This document shows positions 14,340 to 24,000 of a stretch of 40,860 bases of DNA, piece after piece. The notes beneath the pieces are model-generated. The model was not told the origin of the DNA and searched no databases. It saw only the letters and a program-made list of their open reading frames with translations. Source of the DNA: Spirochaetota bacterium (GTDB lineage: Bacteria; Spirochaetota; Spirochaetia; SZUA-6; Fen-1364); the NCBI GenBank assembly GCA_026398635.1, contig JAPLSM010000210.1:1-40860 (forward strand). The letters run 5' to 3'. The stretch's first letter is position 1. Each line of letters begins with the position of its first letter. The translations under genes were made by a program, and so were the position numbers.

Positions 14340-15971
14340 ATGAAATCCAGGCTCGGTGCCGTGACGGTAATGGCGTTCGTCGTCCTGGCGGTCGTCTCGT
14401 GCGCCACGTCCTCGGGTACGCTTGTGGACCGGGTCCTGGAAGCCGAGGCCGCCGACGAGAAGGGGCCGACCCCCTCGCCGCCCCCGCCGCCCGAGGGCGT
14501 CGAAGGCCTCGAGATCCGAACGAATCCCGACGGGGCCGCGGTCTGGCTCAACAACCGTTACCAGGGGACGACGCCACTCGTGATCGGGGGCCTCAAGAGG
14601 GGCACCTATCGCCTGCTCATCACCCGCAAAGGCTACCATGACACGGTGGTCTGGCTCGATTACCACGGCGGCTCGATGGCCTACGAGATCTCCCTCGATC
14701 CCATCCTGGGGTTCGTGCAGGTGGACGTGAGCCCTTCCGATGCCGAGGTCACCCTCGACGACAAACGGGTGTCGCGGGGCATCACCCCGGTTCCCGTCGG
14801 ATCCTACACCGTGAGGGCGAGCGCCTTCGGCTACGCCGAGTGGCGCGGCCGCATCGAGGTCTGGGAAAACATCGTCACCCCGATCGCGGTCGATCTCGAG
14901 ACCGCGGCTTTCGCCATCTCGCCGCCGTCCATCGCGCGCCCGGTCGTGAATCCCGAAAATCCCGGGCTGCTCGGCAGCCTCGAAGCCCGGTTCGACGTCA
15001 CGGGGCCCGGATCGGCTTCCGTCACGGTGCTCGACCGATTCGGACATCAGGTGTACCAGGAGCCGCTGCCGGAGTTCAGGACATGGTCCCAGCAGTTCCG
15101 CTGGCGTCCTTCCGATGCAATCCCGGACGGCGAGTATTCGATCGTGATCGCCGGCCTCGGCCGCGACGGCGTCGAGTCACGGCAGGAGAGCCTCTTCACC
15201 CTCGACCGGACGGTGCGTATCGCCCCTCGCAGCTCCTGGAGCGGCGGTTCGGGACTCCTGTACGTGCCGACAGCCGAGGCACTGCCGCCCGGATCATTCC
15301 AGGCCTCCCTTGTCGCCATTGCGTATGCGAACCTCACCACGGACCAGTTGCAGGCCCCGGTGCAGCTTTCCTTCCGGGCAGGTCTCGGCGGCAACGTGGA
15401 GTTGGATGCCGCGGCTGGCGCGATCCTGACCGGCTCTGTTCCGCCCATCTTCGGAAGCCTGTCTCTGCGATGGCAGTTCGTCGAGCCGACCCGGCCGGTC
15501 GGCATCGGTGTTGCGCTCGAAGGGAAAGCTGCGCTCCAGGGCGTGCCGACCCGCGGGATCCTGACCACCGACACCTTCGCAAACTTTTCCGGGCTCAGCC
15601 TCGGCATTCCCCTCCAGTTCGCGTTCGGTCAGGTCAGCCTGCTCGCCGAACCGGCGATCATCGTTTCGGCTTGGCAGGTCGACTACGAAAGCGAGCCCGT
15701 CACCTCATCGTCGCCCGCCTCCTGGATGTACTGGAGGGCCGGACTGATGCTCGATACCGGGGCGTTCGTCGCTGGTGCCTCGGTGAGCGCAAGATCCCTT
15801 CCCCTCCCCGGCGGCCTTTTCTCCATCGAAGCTCCCGTCGAAGCCGGCGTCGAGTTCCACTGGCTCATTCCCGACACGCACGTCCTTGTGGGCGGAGCTT
15901 TGGCGGGCGAGTTCGCCGGATCCGCGTACTGGTACCTGATGGGCGGGATCAGCCTGGGCCTGCTGTTCTGA
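14340..15971 (+). CDS. Lipoprotein with two PEGA domains and barrel-like C-terminus
   Basis: Protein of 543 aa. A lipoprotein signal ends at Cys21 (VVLAVVSC). A proline-rich linker (about 45-52) leads to two PEGA repeats: LEIRTNPDGAAVWLNNRYQG with TPLVIGGLKRGTYRLLITRK (about 55-125) and VQVDVSPSDAEVTLDDKRVS with PVPVGSYTVRASAFGYAEW (about 126-190). A further beta domain (FDVTGPGSASVTVLDRFGHQ) ends in a FlgD-Ig-like strand pattern DGEYSIVIAGLGRDG. From about residue 300 the chain alternates aromatic and hydrophobic residues (LYVPTAEALPPGSFQASLVA, IPLQFAFGQVSLLAEPAIIV) and ends in an LGLLF strand, like an outer-membrane barrel. PEGA domains are common in spirochaete surface proteins. Function unknown. 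Confidence 0.75.
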   Translation: MKSRLGAVTVMAFVVLAVVSCATSSGTLVDRVLEAEAADEKGPTPSPPPPPEGVEGLEIRTNPDGAAVWLNNRYQGTTPLVIGGLKRGTYRLLITRKGYHDTVVWLDYHGGSMAYEISLDPILGFVQVDVSPSDAEVTLDDKRVSRGITPVPVGSYTVRASAFGYAEWRGRIEVWENIVTPIAVDLETAAFAISPPSIARPVVNPENPGLLGSLEARFDVTGPGSASVTVLDRFGHQVYQEPLPEFRTWSQQFRWRPSDAIPDGEYSIVIAGLGRDGVESRQESLFTLDRTVRIAPRSSWSGGSGLLYVPTAEALPPGSFQASLVAIAYANLTTDQLQAPVQLSFRAGLGGNVELDAAAGAILTGSVPPIFGSLSLRWQFVEPTRPVGIGVALEGKAALQGVPTRGILTTDTFANFSGLSLGIPLQFAFGQVSLLAEPAIIVSAWQVDYESEPVTSSSPASWMYWRAGLMLDTGAFVAGASVSARSLPLPGGLFSIEAPVEAGVEFHWLIPDTHVLVGGALAGEFAGSAYWYLMGGISLGLLF

Positions 15972-16014
15972 AGAGGGGAAGTCGGCCGGCGCCCATTGTA
16001 TCCGGACCGTCCGT

Positions 16015-16377
16015 TCATCGTCCCGTGACGACGAACACGAGCACTGCCACGAGCCCCAGCAGCAGCCCGACGAGAACGAGAAGTGCGACCCGGTAGAACC
16101 CGGTCGGCAGGTTGAACCGGGGCATTGAGAAGGCGCGCACCCGCGGGCGTGTCTTGCGCGGCGCATCTGCTGGTCTAGTGCCGACCCCTTCCCCGGCCGG
16201 CGGGATCACGTTCAGGTATCCGCACTCGGGGCATCCTCGGGCGAACTGCTTCGAAGCGCCCTCGAATCCGCAGCGCGGGCAGCGGACGGCGGTGAAGGTT
16301 TTCCCGCACGAGGGGCAGGTCCGCTCGGAGTGCCTGACCTCTGCCCCGCAGCTTTCACAGAAGAATCTCGCCTTCAT
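16015..16377 (-). CDS. Double zinc-ribbon membrane protein
   Basis: Protein of 120 aa. Two tandem four-cysteine ribbons occupy the N-terminal half (FFCESCGAEV ... TCPSCGK, then VRCPRCGFEG ... GCPECGY). A basic proline/arginine-rich linker leads to a single C-terminal membrane helix (YRVALLVLVGLLLGLVAVLV), so the ribbons should face the cytoplasm as a tail-anchored module. No enzymatic motif is present; such proteins are usually annotated as zinc-ribbon domain proteins. The ATG at 16377 is the natural start; the frame continues upstream through the antisense of the YchF-like gene, which is a shadow. It converges with the PEGA gene across 43 bp and is divergent from the YchF-like gene. Confidence 0.72.
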   Translation of the reverse strand: MKARFFCESCGAEVRHSERTCPSCGKTFTAVRCPRCGFEGASKQFARGCPECGYLNVIPPAGEGVGTRPADAPRKTRPRVRAFSMPRFNLPTGFYRVALLVLVGLLLGLVAVLVFVVTGR

Positions 16378-16396
16378 GCTGATGCCCCCGCCGGTC

Positions 16397-16425
16397 TTGC
16401 ATCGCAGACGGGACTTCCTTATACT
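16397..16425 (+). promoter_or_regulatory. Sigma-70 type promoter of the YchF-like gene
   Basis: TTGCAT (16397-16402) and TATACT (16420-16425) are separated by exactly 17 bp. Transcription should start near 16432, giving a leader of about 50 nt that contains GCAGGAGC before the ATG at 16483. The -10 hexamer is identical to that of flaA. Confidence 0.6.
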
Positions 16426-16482
16426 GCGCGTCTCCCGACCACGCAAGGTATGACCCCCGGGGGCCTTCACGCAGGAGCAGAC

Positions 16483-17535
16483 ATGGAAACCGTCATCATC
16501 GGTCTCCCCTCGTCCGGGAAGACCACGATCTTCAACGCCCTCACCGGCAGGGCCGCGCCGGTCGGCGACTTCTCCGCCGCGGGGCGGCAGGTCCACCTCG
16601 CGGACGTGCCGGTGCCCGACGCGCGCATCGACCGGCTGTCCGATCTCTACCAGCCGAAGAAGACCACGTACGCGTCCGTTCTTTTCAGGGACCCGCCCCT
16701 CGCGTACCAGGAGAACGGCGGCCTCTCGCCGGCCGGCCTCGGCGAGGTGAGGAAGGCCGACGCGGTCACCGTGGTAATCCGCACCTTCGAAAACGAATCC
16801 GTGCCCCATCCGCTCCGCGACATGAACCCCCTCCGCGACCTGCGCACGGTGCTCGACTCCCTCGTGTTCGCCGATTACGAGGTGGCCGAGAAGCGTCTCG
16901 CCCGGCTCGAGAAGGAGGCGAAGCGAGACGGGCGCGAGTACCAGGTGCTGAAAACCGTGGTGGAGCGGCTCGGCGCGGGCCAGCTCCTCGGCCGGGGGTT
17001 CTTCTCGACCGAAGACGAGAAGCTTTTCTCTGGCTTCGCCTTTCTCACCGCGAAACCCCTCGTTGCCGTCCTCAACGACGGCGAACGCTCGGTCGACCAC
17101 GCTGCGGTCGAGGCGGAAGCTCATGCGAAGGGTATCGCCGTGTTCAGCATCCGCGGCGACCTGGAGGCCGAGATTGCGCAGCTCGAGGCGTCAGAACAGG
17201 CGGAGTTCCTGAAGGACCTGGGCGCGAGCGAGCCAGCGAAGCACCGGTTCCTCAAGCATGTCTATGCCCATCTTGACCTGTTGAGCTTCCTCACCGCCGG
17301 CGATCCTGAGGTCCGGGCCTGGAGCATCCGCCGGGGCACCACCGCCTCCCGGGGAGCCGGCACCATCCACACCGACCTCGAGAAAGGGTTCATCCGGGCC
17401 GAGGTCGCGTGGTGGGAGGACCTCCTGGCCTGCGGAGGCTGGCCGGAGGCGAAGAAGGCGAACAAGGTGCGACTAGAGGGCCGTGACTACGTGCTCGCCG
17501 ACGGTGACGTGATCCTCGTGCGCTTCAACGTGTGA
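16483..17535 (+). CDS. Divergent YchF/OLA1-like P-loop NTPase (DUF933/TGS)
   Basis: Protein of 350 aa, slightly shorter than canonical YchF. A P-loop at the N-terminus (IIGLPSSGKTTIFNALTG) is followed by VPVPDARIDRLSDLYQPKKT, as in YchF. The canonical G3/switch II segment DIAGLVKGA is absent; the corresponding stretch reads FRDPPLAYQENGGLSPAGL (about 68-86). The ATP-specifying NxxE motif survives as NDGE (198-201), so it should prefer ATP to GTP if active. A helical insertion lies between, and the C-terminus is a TGS/DUF933 domain (FLTAGDPEVRAWSIRRGTTA, AGTIHTDLEKGFIRAEV, DYVLADGDVILVRFNV). ATG 16483 has GGAG upstream. This is probably a YchF paralogue, not the housekeeping YchF; role unknown, perhaps ribosome-associated. 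Confidence 0.8.
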   Translation: METVIIGLPSSGKTTIFNALTGRAAPVGDFSAAGRQVHLADVPVPDARIDRLSDLYQPKKTTYASVLFRDPPLAYQENGGLSPAGLGEVRKADAVTVVIRTFENESVPHPLRDMNPLRDLRTVLDSLVFADYEVAEKRLARLEKEAKRDGREYQVLKTVVERLGAGQLLGRGFFSTEDEKLFSGFAFLTAKPLVAVLNDGERSVDHAAVEAEAHAKGIAVFSIRGDLEAEIAQLEASEQAEFLKDLGASEPAKHRFLKHVYAHLDLLSFLTAGDPEVRAWSIRRGTTASRGAGTIHTDLEKGFIRAEVAWWEDLLACGGWPEAKKANKVRLEGRDYVLADGDVILVRFNV

Positions 17536-18850
17536 GGTCGGCCACGGCGAACGTGGTGAAGTAGAACTCCTCCCAAGTGCCCGAGGTCTCGTCGAGCCAT
17601 GCCGTGGTCAGGTCGAGCGTGGTGGCAGGTCCGAGTTCCTGCGCGAGCTCAGGGGGCAGCTCGTCCGCGCGCGCGGTCCAGGTGAACTCCCCATCATCGG
17701 TGCGTGCCGTGCCGACGAGTCGGGGCACTGCCCGGCCTTTCTGCCACAGCACGACCGCTGCCCGCCCGTCCGCTTGGGGCCTGGCTTCGAACGTGTATTC
17801 GCTGGCTCCCCCCGCGGTGCGCACGGGGAACACGTAGAAGAAGCACGAGACGTTCTGGGCGAACCCGTCGGGTGACCGCAGCATCAGGGTGAATGTCCCG
17901 TCCGCCAGGCTGCCTGAGAATGCCGAAAGACGGGTGCCGGGCTTTCCCCAGGCGCGGGAGGAGGCGATCGGCAGGACGACGAAACCGTCGCGGGACTCGC
18001 GGGTGAAGTACACGGGATCGTACGATTCGGTGAAGGTTGCGAGGACCTCGGAGTCGACAGGCTCTTCGGCTACTTCTGCCACGGGCTCATCTGCAACGGC
18101 TGTGGTCTGCTCCGCAGCGAGAGGTTTCTCTGCCTCTTCGACGGCCTGCTCCTCGACGACCTGCTCCTCGACGACCTGCTCCTCGGCCGCGGGTTCTACA
18201 ACCGCTTCGGCGACCTCCTCGACAGCGGGTACCTCGACTGCTTCGACGGCCTCCTCGACGACAGGTTCTTCAACCGCCTCGACGGCCTGCTCCTCGACCG
18301 AGGGTACCTCGACTGCTTCGGCGACCTCCTCGACGACAGGTTCTTCAACCGCCTCGACGGCCTGCTCCTCTTCAACAGGGCCATCGACCGTCGTTTCCGC
18401 GACCGCTTCCTCAGCTGGCGCGAATTGCGCGAGCATCCCCTCTCCACGTACCGCCATCATGAGCTCGGGCAGGCTATAGACGTCGTAGTGCCGCACTGCC
18501 ATCGAGCTGTCAGCCTGCAGCGAAATCATCCTGACAGGGAGCTCTTCGAGCGAATCATCCTCGAAAAAACCGAGCAGGAAATGCGTACCCTCGGCAAGCC
18601 CGCTGAACGCCATCGTCTCGCCCGGCTCGAGCACGGTGAACGGGAACTCCGCCCCTTCCGTCGCCAGGTATGCAGCAGCCTTCGAAGCGAGCCGAGCGCT
18701 CCCCGGCAACTCGTCTGTGAAGCCCGGAGGGTCCAGCACGTACCAGAACCGCCATTCCTCCTGGTTTTGCACCGTGACGGAGGATCCATCGGCCCACGAT
18801 GCGCCAATCGCGAGAACGGCCAGGGCGAGGAAGATCAGCTTCTTCTTCAT
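17525..18850 (-). CDS. Exported protein with acidic VEEP-type repeats
   Basis: Protein of 441 aa. Signal peptide MKKKLIFLALAVLAIGASWA. An N-terminal domain of about 120 residues (EEWRFWYVLDPPGFTDELPG, TVLEPGETMAFSGLAEG) leads into a low-complexity acidic region at about 140-267 built from Val, Glu, Ala and Pro, including two near-identical 25-residue repeats. A C-terminal beta-rich domain follows (DGFVVLPIASSRAWGKPGTR, FTLMLRSPDGFAQNV, EFYFTTFAVADLTR). The repeat region resembles periplasmic spacer segments such as that of TonB, spanning distance between two folded parts. I do not recognise either folded domain. It is the last gene of the SpoIIE operon (57 bp downstream of its neighbour), and its 3' end overlaps the converging YchF-like gene by 11 bp. 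Confidence 0.72.
   Translation of the reverse strand: MKKKLIFLALAVLAIGASWADGSSVTVQNQEEWRFWYVLDPPGFTDELPGSARLASKAAAYLATEGAEFPFTVLEPGETMAFSGLAEGTHFLLGFFEDDSLEELPVRMISLQADSSMAVRHYDVYSLPELMMAVRGEGMLAQFAPAEEAVAETTVDGPVEEEQAVEAVEEPVVEEVAEAVEVPSVEEQAVEAVEEPVVEEAVEAVEVPAVEEVAEAVVEPAAEEQVVEEQVVEEQAVEEAEKPLAAEQTTAVADEPVAEVAEEPVDSEVLATFTESYDPVYFTRESRDGFVVLPIASSRAWGKPGTRLSAFSGSLADGTFTLMLRSPDGFAQNVSCFFYVFPVRTAGGASEYTFEARPQADGRAAVVLWQKGRAVPRLVGTARTDDGEFTWTARADELPPELAQELGPATTLDLTTAWLDETSGTWEEFYFTTFAVADLTR
18185..18370. repeat. 75-bp tandem repeat in the VEEP region
   Basis: Two near-identical 75-bp units (about 18227-18295 and 18302-18370) share the 35-base block beginning ACAGGTTCTTCAACCGCCTC (at 18261 and 18336) and the block GGTACCTCGACTGCTTCG (near 18228 and 18303). 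A third, degenerate copy lies at about 18185-18226 with a 3-bp shift. The unit encodes 25 residues in frame, so copy-number change would lengthen or shorten the protein without a frameshift. Confidence 0.8.
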
Positions 18851-18907
18851 AGGCTTTCACCCTCTGTATCGGCGGCGGAAGCCATTCCCGCCACACGAAG
18901 GTTCTTC

Positions 18908-21061
18908 TTACTGGCGGCGCAGGAGGACCACGGTCAGGTCGTCCTCCTGGATGTCTTCCTTCACGTTCGAAATAGTGACATATTCCCCAGGCTGTTCGAC
19001 AGATTCCTGTTGATTGAAATATTTTTCATACTGCTTAAAGTGTTTTCTGAGGTACTGATCGACTTTGCGCTCGAGGGTGATACGGTCCTTCGGACCCGTC
19101 TGCGGATCACGGTAGGTCCGGTATACCCGTTCGACCGCGACGAGCGCGAGAACAGCCTCCTCGAGGGAATCCGAGCACCCGCTGAAGTCGAACACGAGCT
19201 CCTCGGGCTGTGGGAGGTGGTTCCGCTCGAGTCTATAAACACCCTTCCCGAAGAACGCGTCGAAGACGCCGAGGATCCTCCCTACATTCATCTCCTCGTA
19301 GTCATTATTGAACTCGTGCGTGCCAAGATGATCCTCATGCTCCTTGAGCCCCGGTGCGTCGCACTTCACGATAGCTCCGGCGGCGTTCCGGAACTGACGA
19401 CGCGCCTCCTGGAAGCCATCGGTGAACAGTACAAGCACGTCGCCCGGGTCGAGCTGTTGTTCGATCCCGGGATATCCGATCTTCTTCTCGTCGAGATATT
19501 TTTTCGCGAACTGACCGGCTGCCGGGCCTCCCGAAGGTATCTTTCGGGTCTCCATGCATCCCCGGCTTCTATCGAAGTAATACATCTTGTTGTCGCCGGC
19601 GGGACACATCGTCACAAGGCCGCTTTTCGTGTCATACAGGCACATCATGAATGCGGCGAATTTCTTCTCGAACCCGCGGTCAAAAATCATGTCGTTGATC
19701 GTGTACACGAGCGTGTCGAGCCGCAGCAACTCCTGCCGCACCCGCTCCTGTTCCTTCGTATCCCGGATTCTGGCAAGATCCGCGAGCCTGCCCTTCCACT
19801 CCCGGCACCACCGGAGGAACAGGGTGGCGACCTCGACCATGATGAACGCGGCCTCGACGCCGTGCCCCGACACGTCGCACTTCATGATCGCGTAGTACCG
19901 ATCGTCGAGCTTCTGCCAGTCAAAGTAATCACCCGAGACCTTTGCGGCTCCCTCGTAGAAGGCGTACAGGTCGATGTCCGAGGTCTTGACGCCGCCGGTG
20001 CTTCCCTTCTCGCCGTCGGTCGCGATCTCGAGAGGCAGGAACTGCTTCTGGATCGCCCGGCCGACCAGCATCTCCTTCTCGGCGATGGCGGCCGACACAA
20101 GCCCCGCGGTCATCTCGTTCACCGTTTCCGCCAGCGTCCCGATCTCGTCCCGGGCACCCACGGGTATTTCCTTCAACTCGCTTTTATCCTCCGTGTCCCG
20201 GATTGCGGACACGGCCTTGACCAGGCGCCCGATGGGCGTGATGGCGATGTTCGCCAGGATGATCGCGCCGACCACCCCCATGGCTACGGCGATCAGGGCC
20301 ACAAGCCCCGTCGTGGTGACCATGGTGTTCATCGCCTCGGTCACCTGGCCGCGCACCACATCGGTCGTGACGGTCAGCCGCACCAGACCGGCAAAGTAGT
20401 TACCTTCCTGGTCGCGGGTCACCAGCGGGCGGTAGAACAGGTACGTGGATTCGAGGTGGTCGGGATCGAAATCCAGCACGCTTCCCGTGTGCCCGGATCC
20501 TTCGTCGGCAGCCACCGCCTGCAGGGCCTTCTCGATCGCTGCGGCGTCGTCCGGCATGCCCCGCAGTTTCGCGGCCGCTGCATCGTTCACGCTGCGTGCG
20601 ATGACCGCCACCTTCGTCCGGTCGAGCCGCGCGTCCGACACCTGCTGCTGGGCGATCTCGAACGTCGTCGCGGCCAGGGAAGGATCGTTCGTCGCCCAGA
20701 GATAGTCGCGGTCGACGGGATCCTCGTTGGCGGGTACCCCGGGCCGTTCCGGATCGCCGGGCCCGGAAATCGTCATTGAGAGCGCCTCGCCGGGCATGGC
20801 GCTTTTTTCGGCCGGGAACGCGGATACGGCCACGTATCCAGAGACCCCGGTCCTGATCGGCTCGGCCGCACGCGAGGCGACGGACTCGAGCAGGATGCCC
20901 GCCCGGTTCCGCAGACCCTCGGCGAGCATCCGCTGCTCCCGGGGGATCATCTGCAGCATCAGCGGCACGGCAACGCCGGCCACGATGAGTATCACCAGGA
21001 TGATCATGAGCAGCGAGAACTTCAGGACAAGCCCGGCGCCCCGGCGCGTATTCGTTCTCAT
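18908..21061 (-). CDS. Membrane HAMP-SpoIIE (PP2C-type) serine phosphatase
   Basis: Protein of 717 aa. TM1 (about 15-37), a periplasmic sensor region of about 210 residues, TM2 (about 247-272), a HAMP domain (ITPIGRLVKAVSAIRDTEDK, DEIGTLAETVNEMT) and a SpoIIE phosphatase domain from about 355. The PP2C metal-binding aspartates are present: SGDYFDW, KCDVSGHG, FTDGFQEA and the C-terminal EDDLTVVLL. It should dephosphorylate a phosphoserine anti-sigma antagonist (RsbV/SpoIIAA type) in response to a periplasmic signal. An acidic insertion (HEFNNDYEEMNVGRI) and a C-terminal section with VEEP-free, AT-richer codons near 18960-19030 are notable. It follows its larger paralogue by 21 bp; GAGGA precedes the ATG. 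Confidence 0.9.
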   Translation of the reverse strand: MRTNTRRGAGLVLKFSLLMIILVILIVAGVAVPLMLQMIPREQRMLAEGLRNRAGILLESVASRAAEPIRTGVSGYVAVSAFPAEKSAMPGEALSMTISGPGDPERPGVPANEDPVDRDYLWATNDPSLAATTFEIAQQQVSDARLDRTKVAVIARSVNDAAAAKLRGMPDDAAAIEKALQAVAADEGSGHTGSVLDFDPDHLESTYLFYRPLVTRDQEGNYFAGLVRLTVTTDVVRGQVTEAMNTMVTTTGLVALIAVAMGVVGAIILANIAITPIGRLVKAVSAIRDTEDKSELKEIPVGARDEIGTLAETVNEMTAGLVSAAIAEKEMLVGRAIQKQFLPLEIATDGEKGSTGGVKTSDIDLYAFYEGAAKVSGDYFDWQKLDDRYYAIMKCDVSGHGVEAAFIMVEVATLFLRWCREWKGRLADLARIRDTKEQERVRQELLRLDTLVYTINDMIFDRGFEKKFAAFMMCLYDTKSGLVTMCPAGDNKMYYFDRSRGCMETRKIPSGGPAAGQFAKKYLDEKKIGYPGIEQQLDPGDVLVLFTDGFQEARRQFRNAAGAIVKCDAPGLKEHEDHLGTHEFNNDYEEMNVGRILGVFDAFFGKGVYRLERNHLPQPEELVFDFSGCSDSLEEAVLALVAVERVYRTYRDPQTGPKDRITLERKVDQYLRKHFKQYEKYFNQQESVEQPGEYVTISNVKEDIQEDDLTVVLLRRQ

Positions 21062-21082
21062 CGCGCGTCCGTCCTCACCGGT

Positions 21083-24000
21083 TCACGGCCTGCGTACCAC
21101 GAGCAGCGTGAGATCGTCGTACTGGGGATCCTCCTTGAGGTGAGAGAAGGCGGCCGTGCCGCTCTGCTTCCCGTCGTCGACCCGATGGCGGAACAGCTCG
21201 TCATACTGCCGGAAATGATTCCTGAGGAACTCGTCCACCTTCGACTCCATGTAGACAAGGTGACCGGGACCCGTCAGGGCATCCCGGTAGACGCGGAACA
21301 CTTTCTCCACGCAGACCAGTGCGAGCACGGCTTCCTTGACGGTTCCGGTGCAGCCGCTGAAATCGAACTCGAGATCCTCGCGCGAGATCGTGTGGTGCCT
21401 CACCAGCCGATACGTGCCACGGCCGAACACGGCGTTGACGACTCCGCTGATCCGGGGAATGCCGAACTCCTCGCTGGTCTGGCCCCGCGCGTGCGTCTCG
21501 AGATGGAGCTCCCCTTCCTTCAGCCCCGGTTCGGCGCAGGGGACGATGTCGCCCCCCCAGGTGCGGAAGGAGCGCTTCGATTCCTCGAAGCCGTCGGTGA
21601 AGAGGAACAGCGCATCGCCCCGATCAAGGAGGAGCCGCAGCTGCGGGAAGCCCGTTTTTGCTTCGACCAGCAGAGAAGGAAAAACACCGGCGGCCGGCGG
21701 GTCGACCGGCAGCGGATGCGGGAGGATCGCCCCCTGGTCCACATCGTAGACGTACAGGACATTGTTGCCCGCTGTACACACGGTCAGCGTGCCCGTCTCC
21801 AGGTCGTACAGCGCGACCGTCAGCGCGGCAAACCGTCCCTCGAAACCGCGTTCTTCGAGCATGTCGTTGATCGTGTACACAAGTGTGTCGAGCCCCGCAG
21901 TGCCGTCCGATCCCCGACGGGCGCCCGCCCGCTGTCTCGTCCAGTCCTGGCACCATCCGATGAAGAGCGTAGCCACCTCGACCATGATCATCGCCGCCGG
22001 AACGCCTTTACCGGCCACGTCGCAGTTGATGATCGCGTAGTGGCGGTCGTCCAGCTGTTGGAAGTCGAAGTAGTCGCCGGAGACGCCCTTGGCGCCCTCG
22101 TAGTACCCGTAGATATCGAAGTGATCGGTCTTCCGCCCTCCCGTACTGCCCTTCTCGCCCCCGGCCTCCTCGAGGGGGAGGAACCGCTTCTGAACGCTCT
22201 TCCCGACGAGCAGCTCCGCCTTGTCCTTCGCGGCCTTCACCAGCCCGCGGGTCATCTCGTTGACCGCATCCGCCAGCGTCCCGATCTCGTCCCGGCTCCC
22301 GACGGCGATCTCGGCCAGCTTCGACTTGTCCTCGGTGTCGCGGATCTTCGCGACGCCGGCTGCCAGCTTACGGACCGGACCGATCGTGATGCCTGCGAGG
22401 ATGACCGCGCCGATGACGCCCGCGCCGACGGCCACGAGCGATATGAGAACCATCGTGCGGATCAGCTCGAGGGTCGCCGAGGCGATTTCGCCCTGGATCA
22501 GCTCCGTCGATATCTTCAGACGGACCATCCCGAGCGTGAAGTTCCCGTCCTGGACGAAATCGACGATCGGCCGGTAGAAGAGGTACTCCGTCGCGAGGTT
22601 ATTCGGATCGAATGCCGGGATGGTTCCCGATCGAGCCGCCTTCTTGTCCTTCGCGAGTTCGTTGATCCTGCTCCGGCCGTCCGCTTGGACCTGCGCATAC
22701 TTCTGCCCAGTCGACTTGTATTCGGCGACGTCCGCCGGCGTGGCATTCTTCCCAATGGCGATCTTCGCGAGCCGATCGGACTCTGCGGAGAGCCGGCGGT
22801 TCTCTTCAAGCAGGTCCTTCAGTTTCGTAGCGGCATCCGCGTTGAGCTCGGCCGTAATCTGGACGACCTCCCCGCGGGTCAGGATCCTGTCGTCGAGCTG
22901 CAGCTGGGCCGGCTCGAAGCTGCCTTCGGGCCAGTAGGGATCGTTCGTGGCCCAGAGGTAGTCCCGGTCAACCGGATCTGCCGCGGCTGGCAGTGGCACG
23001 CGCGGCCCGGTGATGCTGAGATACAGTGCCTCATGCAGCTTCTCCTCCTGCATGGCGCCGATGGAGGCGGGGATGTTCGAGACCGTGGCGAATCCCGCGG
23101 TCCCAGCGCGCAGCGGAGACGCCGCGCGGGCAGCCGCGGAGTCGAGGAGGAGGTTCGAACGGTTCAGGAGCTCTTCGGCCAGGATGCGCTGCTCGCGCGT
23201 GATCATCTGCAGGCCCAGCGGCACGGCCACGCCCGCCACGATTATGATCACCAGTACACTGACCAGCATGGAGAACTTCAGGCGCAGCCCGATTCCTCTG
23301 CGATGCAGCTCCTTGATCTTCCGCTCGGTTTCCTCGACCGTGATCAGCGCCGGCCGCCCCTCCAGCAGGGCGAGCACCTCTGCTTTGAGCACGGCGCCTT
23401 CCCGGGCAGTCGCCACAAGTCGGCGCGATGAGACGACGAGCAGCACGGCGATCAGGCCCGCGGACAGGACGACGAGCAGGACGACGAAGGGAACGTGCAG
23501 GCGCGACGTGCGGGCGGCGGCCCATCGCGGCGCCCAGCGGAAGCTGAAGTCCCCGATCTTCACCGTGCCGGGCGCCTGGAAGGCAACCGCTTTCGTCGCG
23601 AAGAGGACCCCACCCCTCGTGGGATTCAGGACCCCGACGAAATAGTCGGCGGTGTCGTAGTCGGAGCCCAGCGTGATGCCCGTGATATGCCGGTCGTTCG
23701 GCACCGCGAACTGCCCCGCAGCCTGCTTGAGGGTGTGTTCGTATGGCGGGAGCCTGTCTCGGTCCAGGTACACCTCCCGCACTATGCCGCTCGCCGAGAA
23801 TCCCCTGCCGACGAGCTGAAGCACGAGGTTGTCCCCGCTGTCCTTCCGCTCGTCGACGCGCGCGATGTAGGTCACCGGCCGGTAGCGGTTCAACCGGAGG
23901 GTGATCGAGGCCGGCGGGCCGACATTGCCGGCAAGATCGACCGCAGAGACTTTCACCGTGTACTCGCCGTCGTCGACGTTCTCGGCTCGCAGGCTATCGG

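Noticed and set aside
18185-18370. Regular repeats suggesting a CRISPR array
   Set aside because: The units are contiguous without unique spacers, are 75 bp long and are in frame within an exported acidic protein.
18425-23431. Long plus-strand open frames opposite the SpoIIE genes (over 700 codons each)
   Set aside because: They are antisense shadows of high-G+C codons, His/Arg/Asp-rich without domains; the minus-strand frames hold intact HAMP and SpoIIE motifs.
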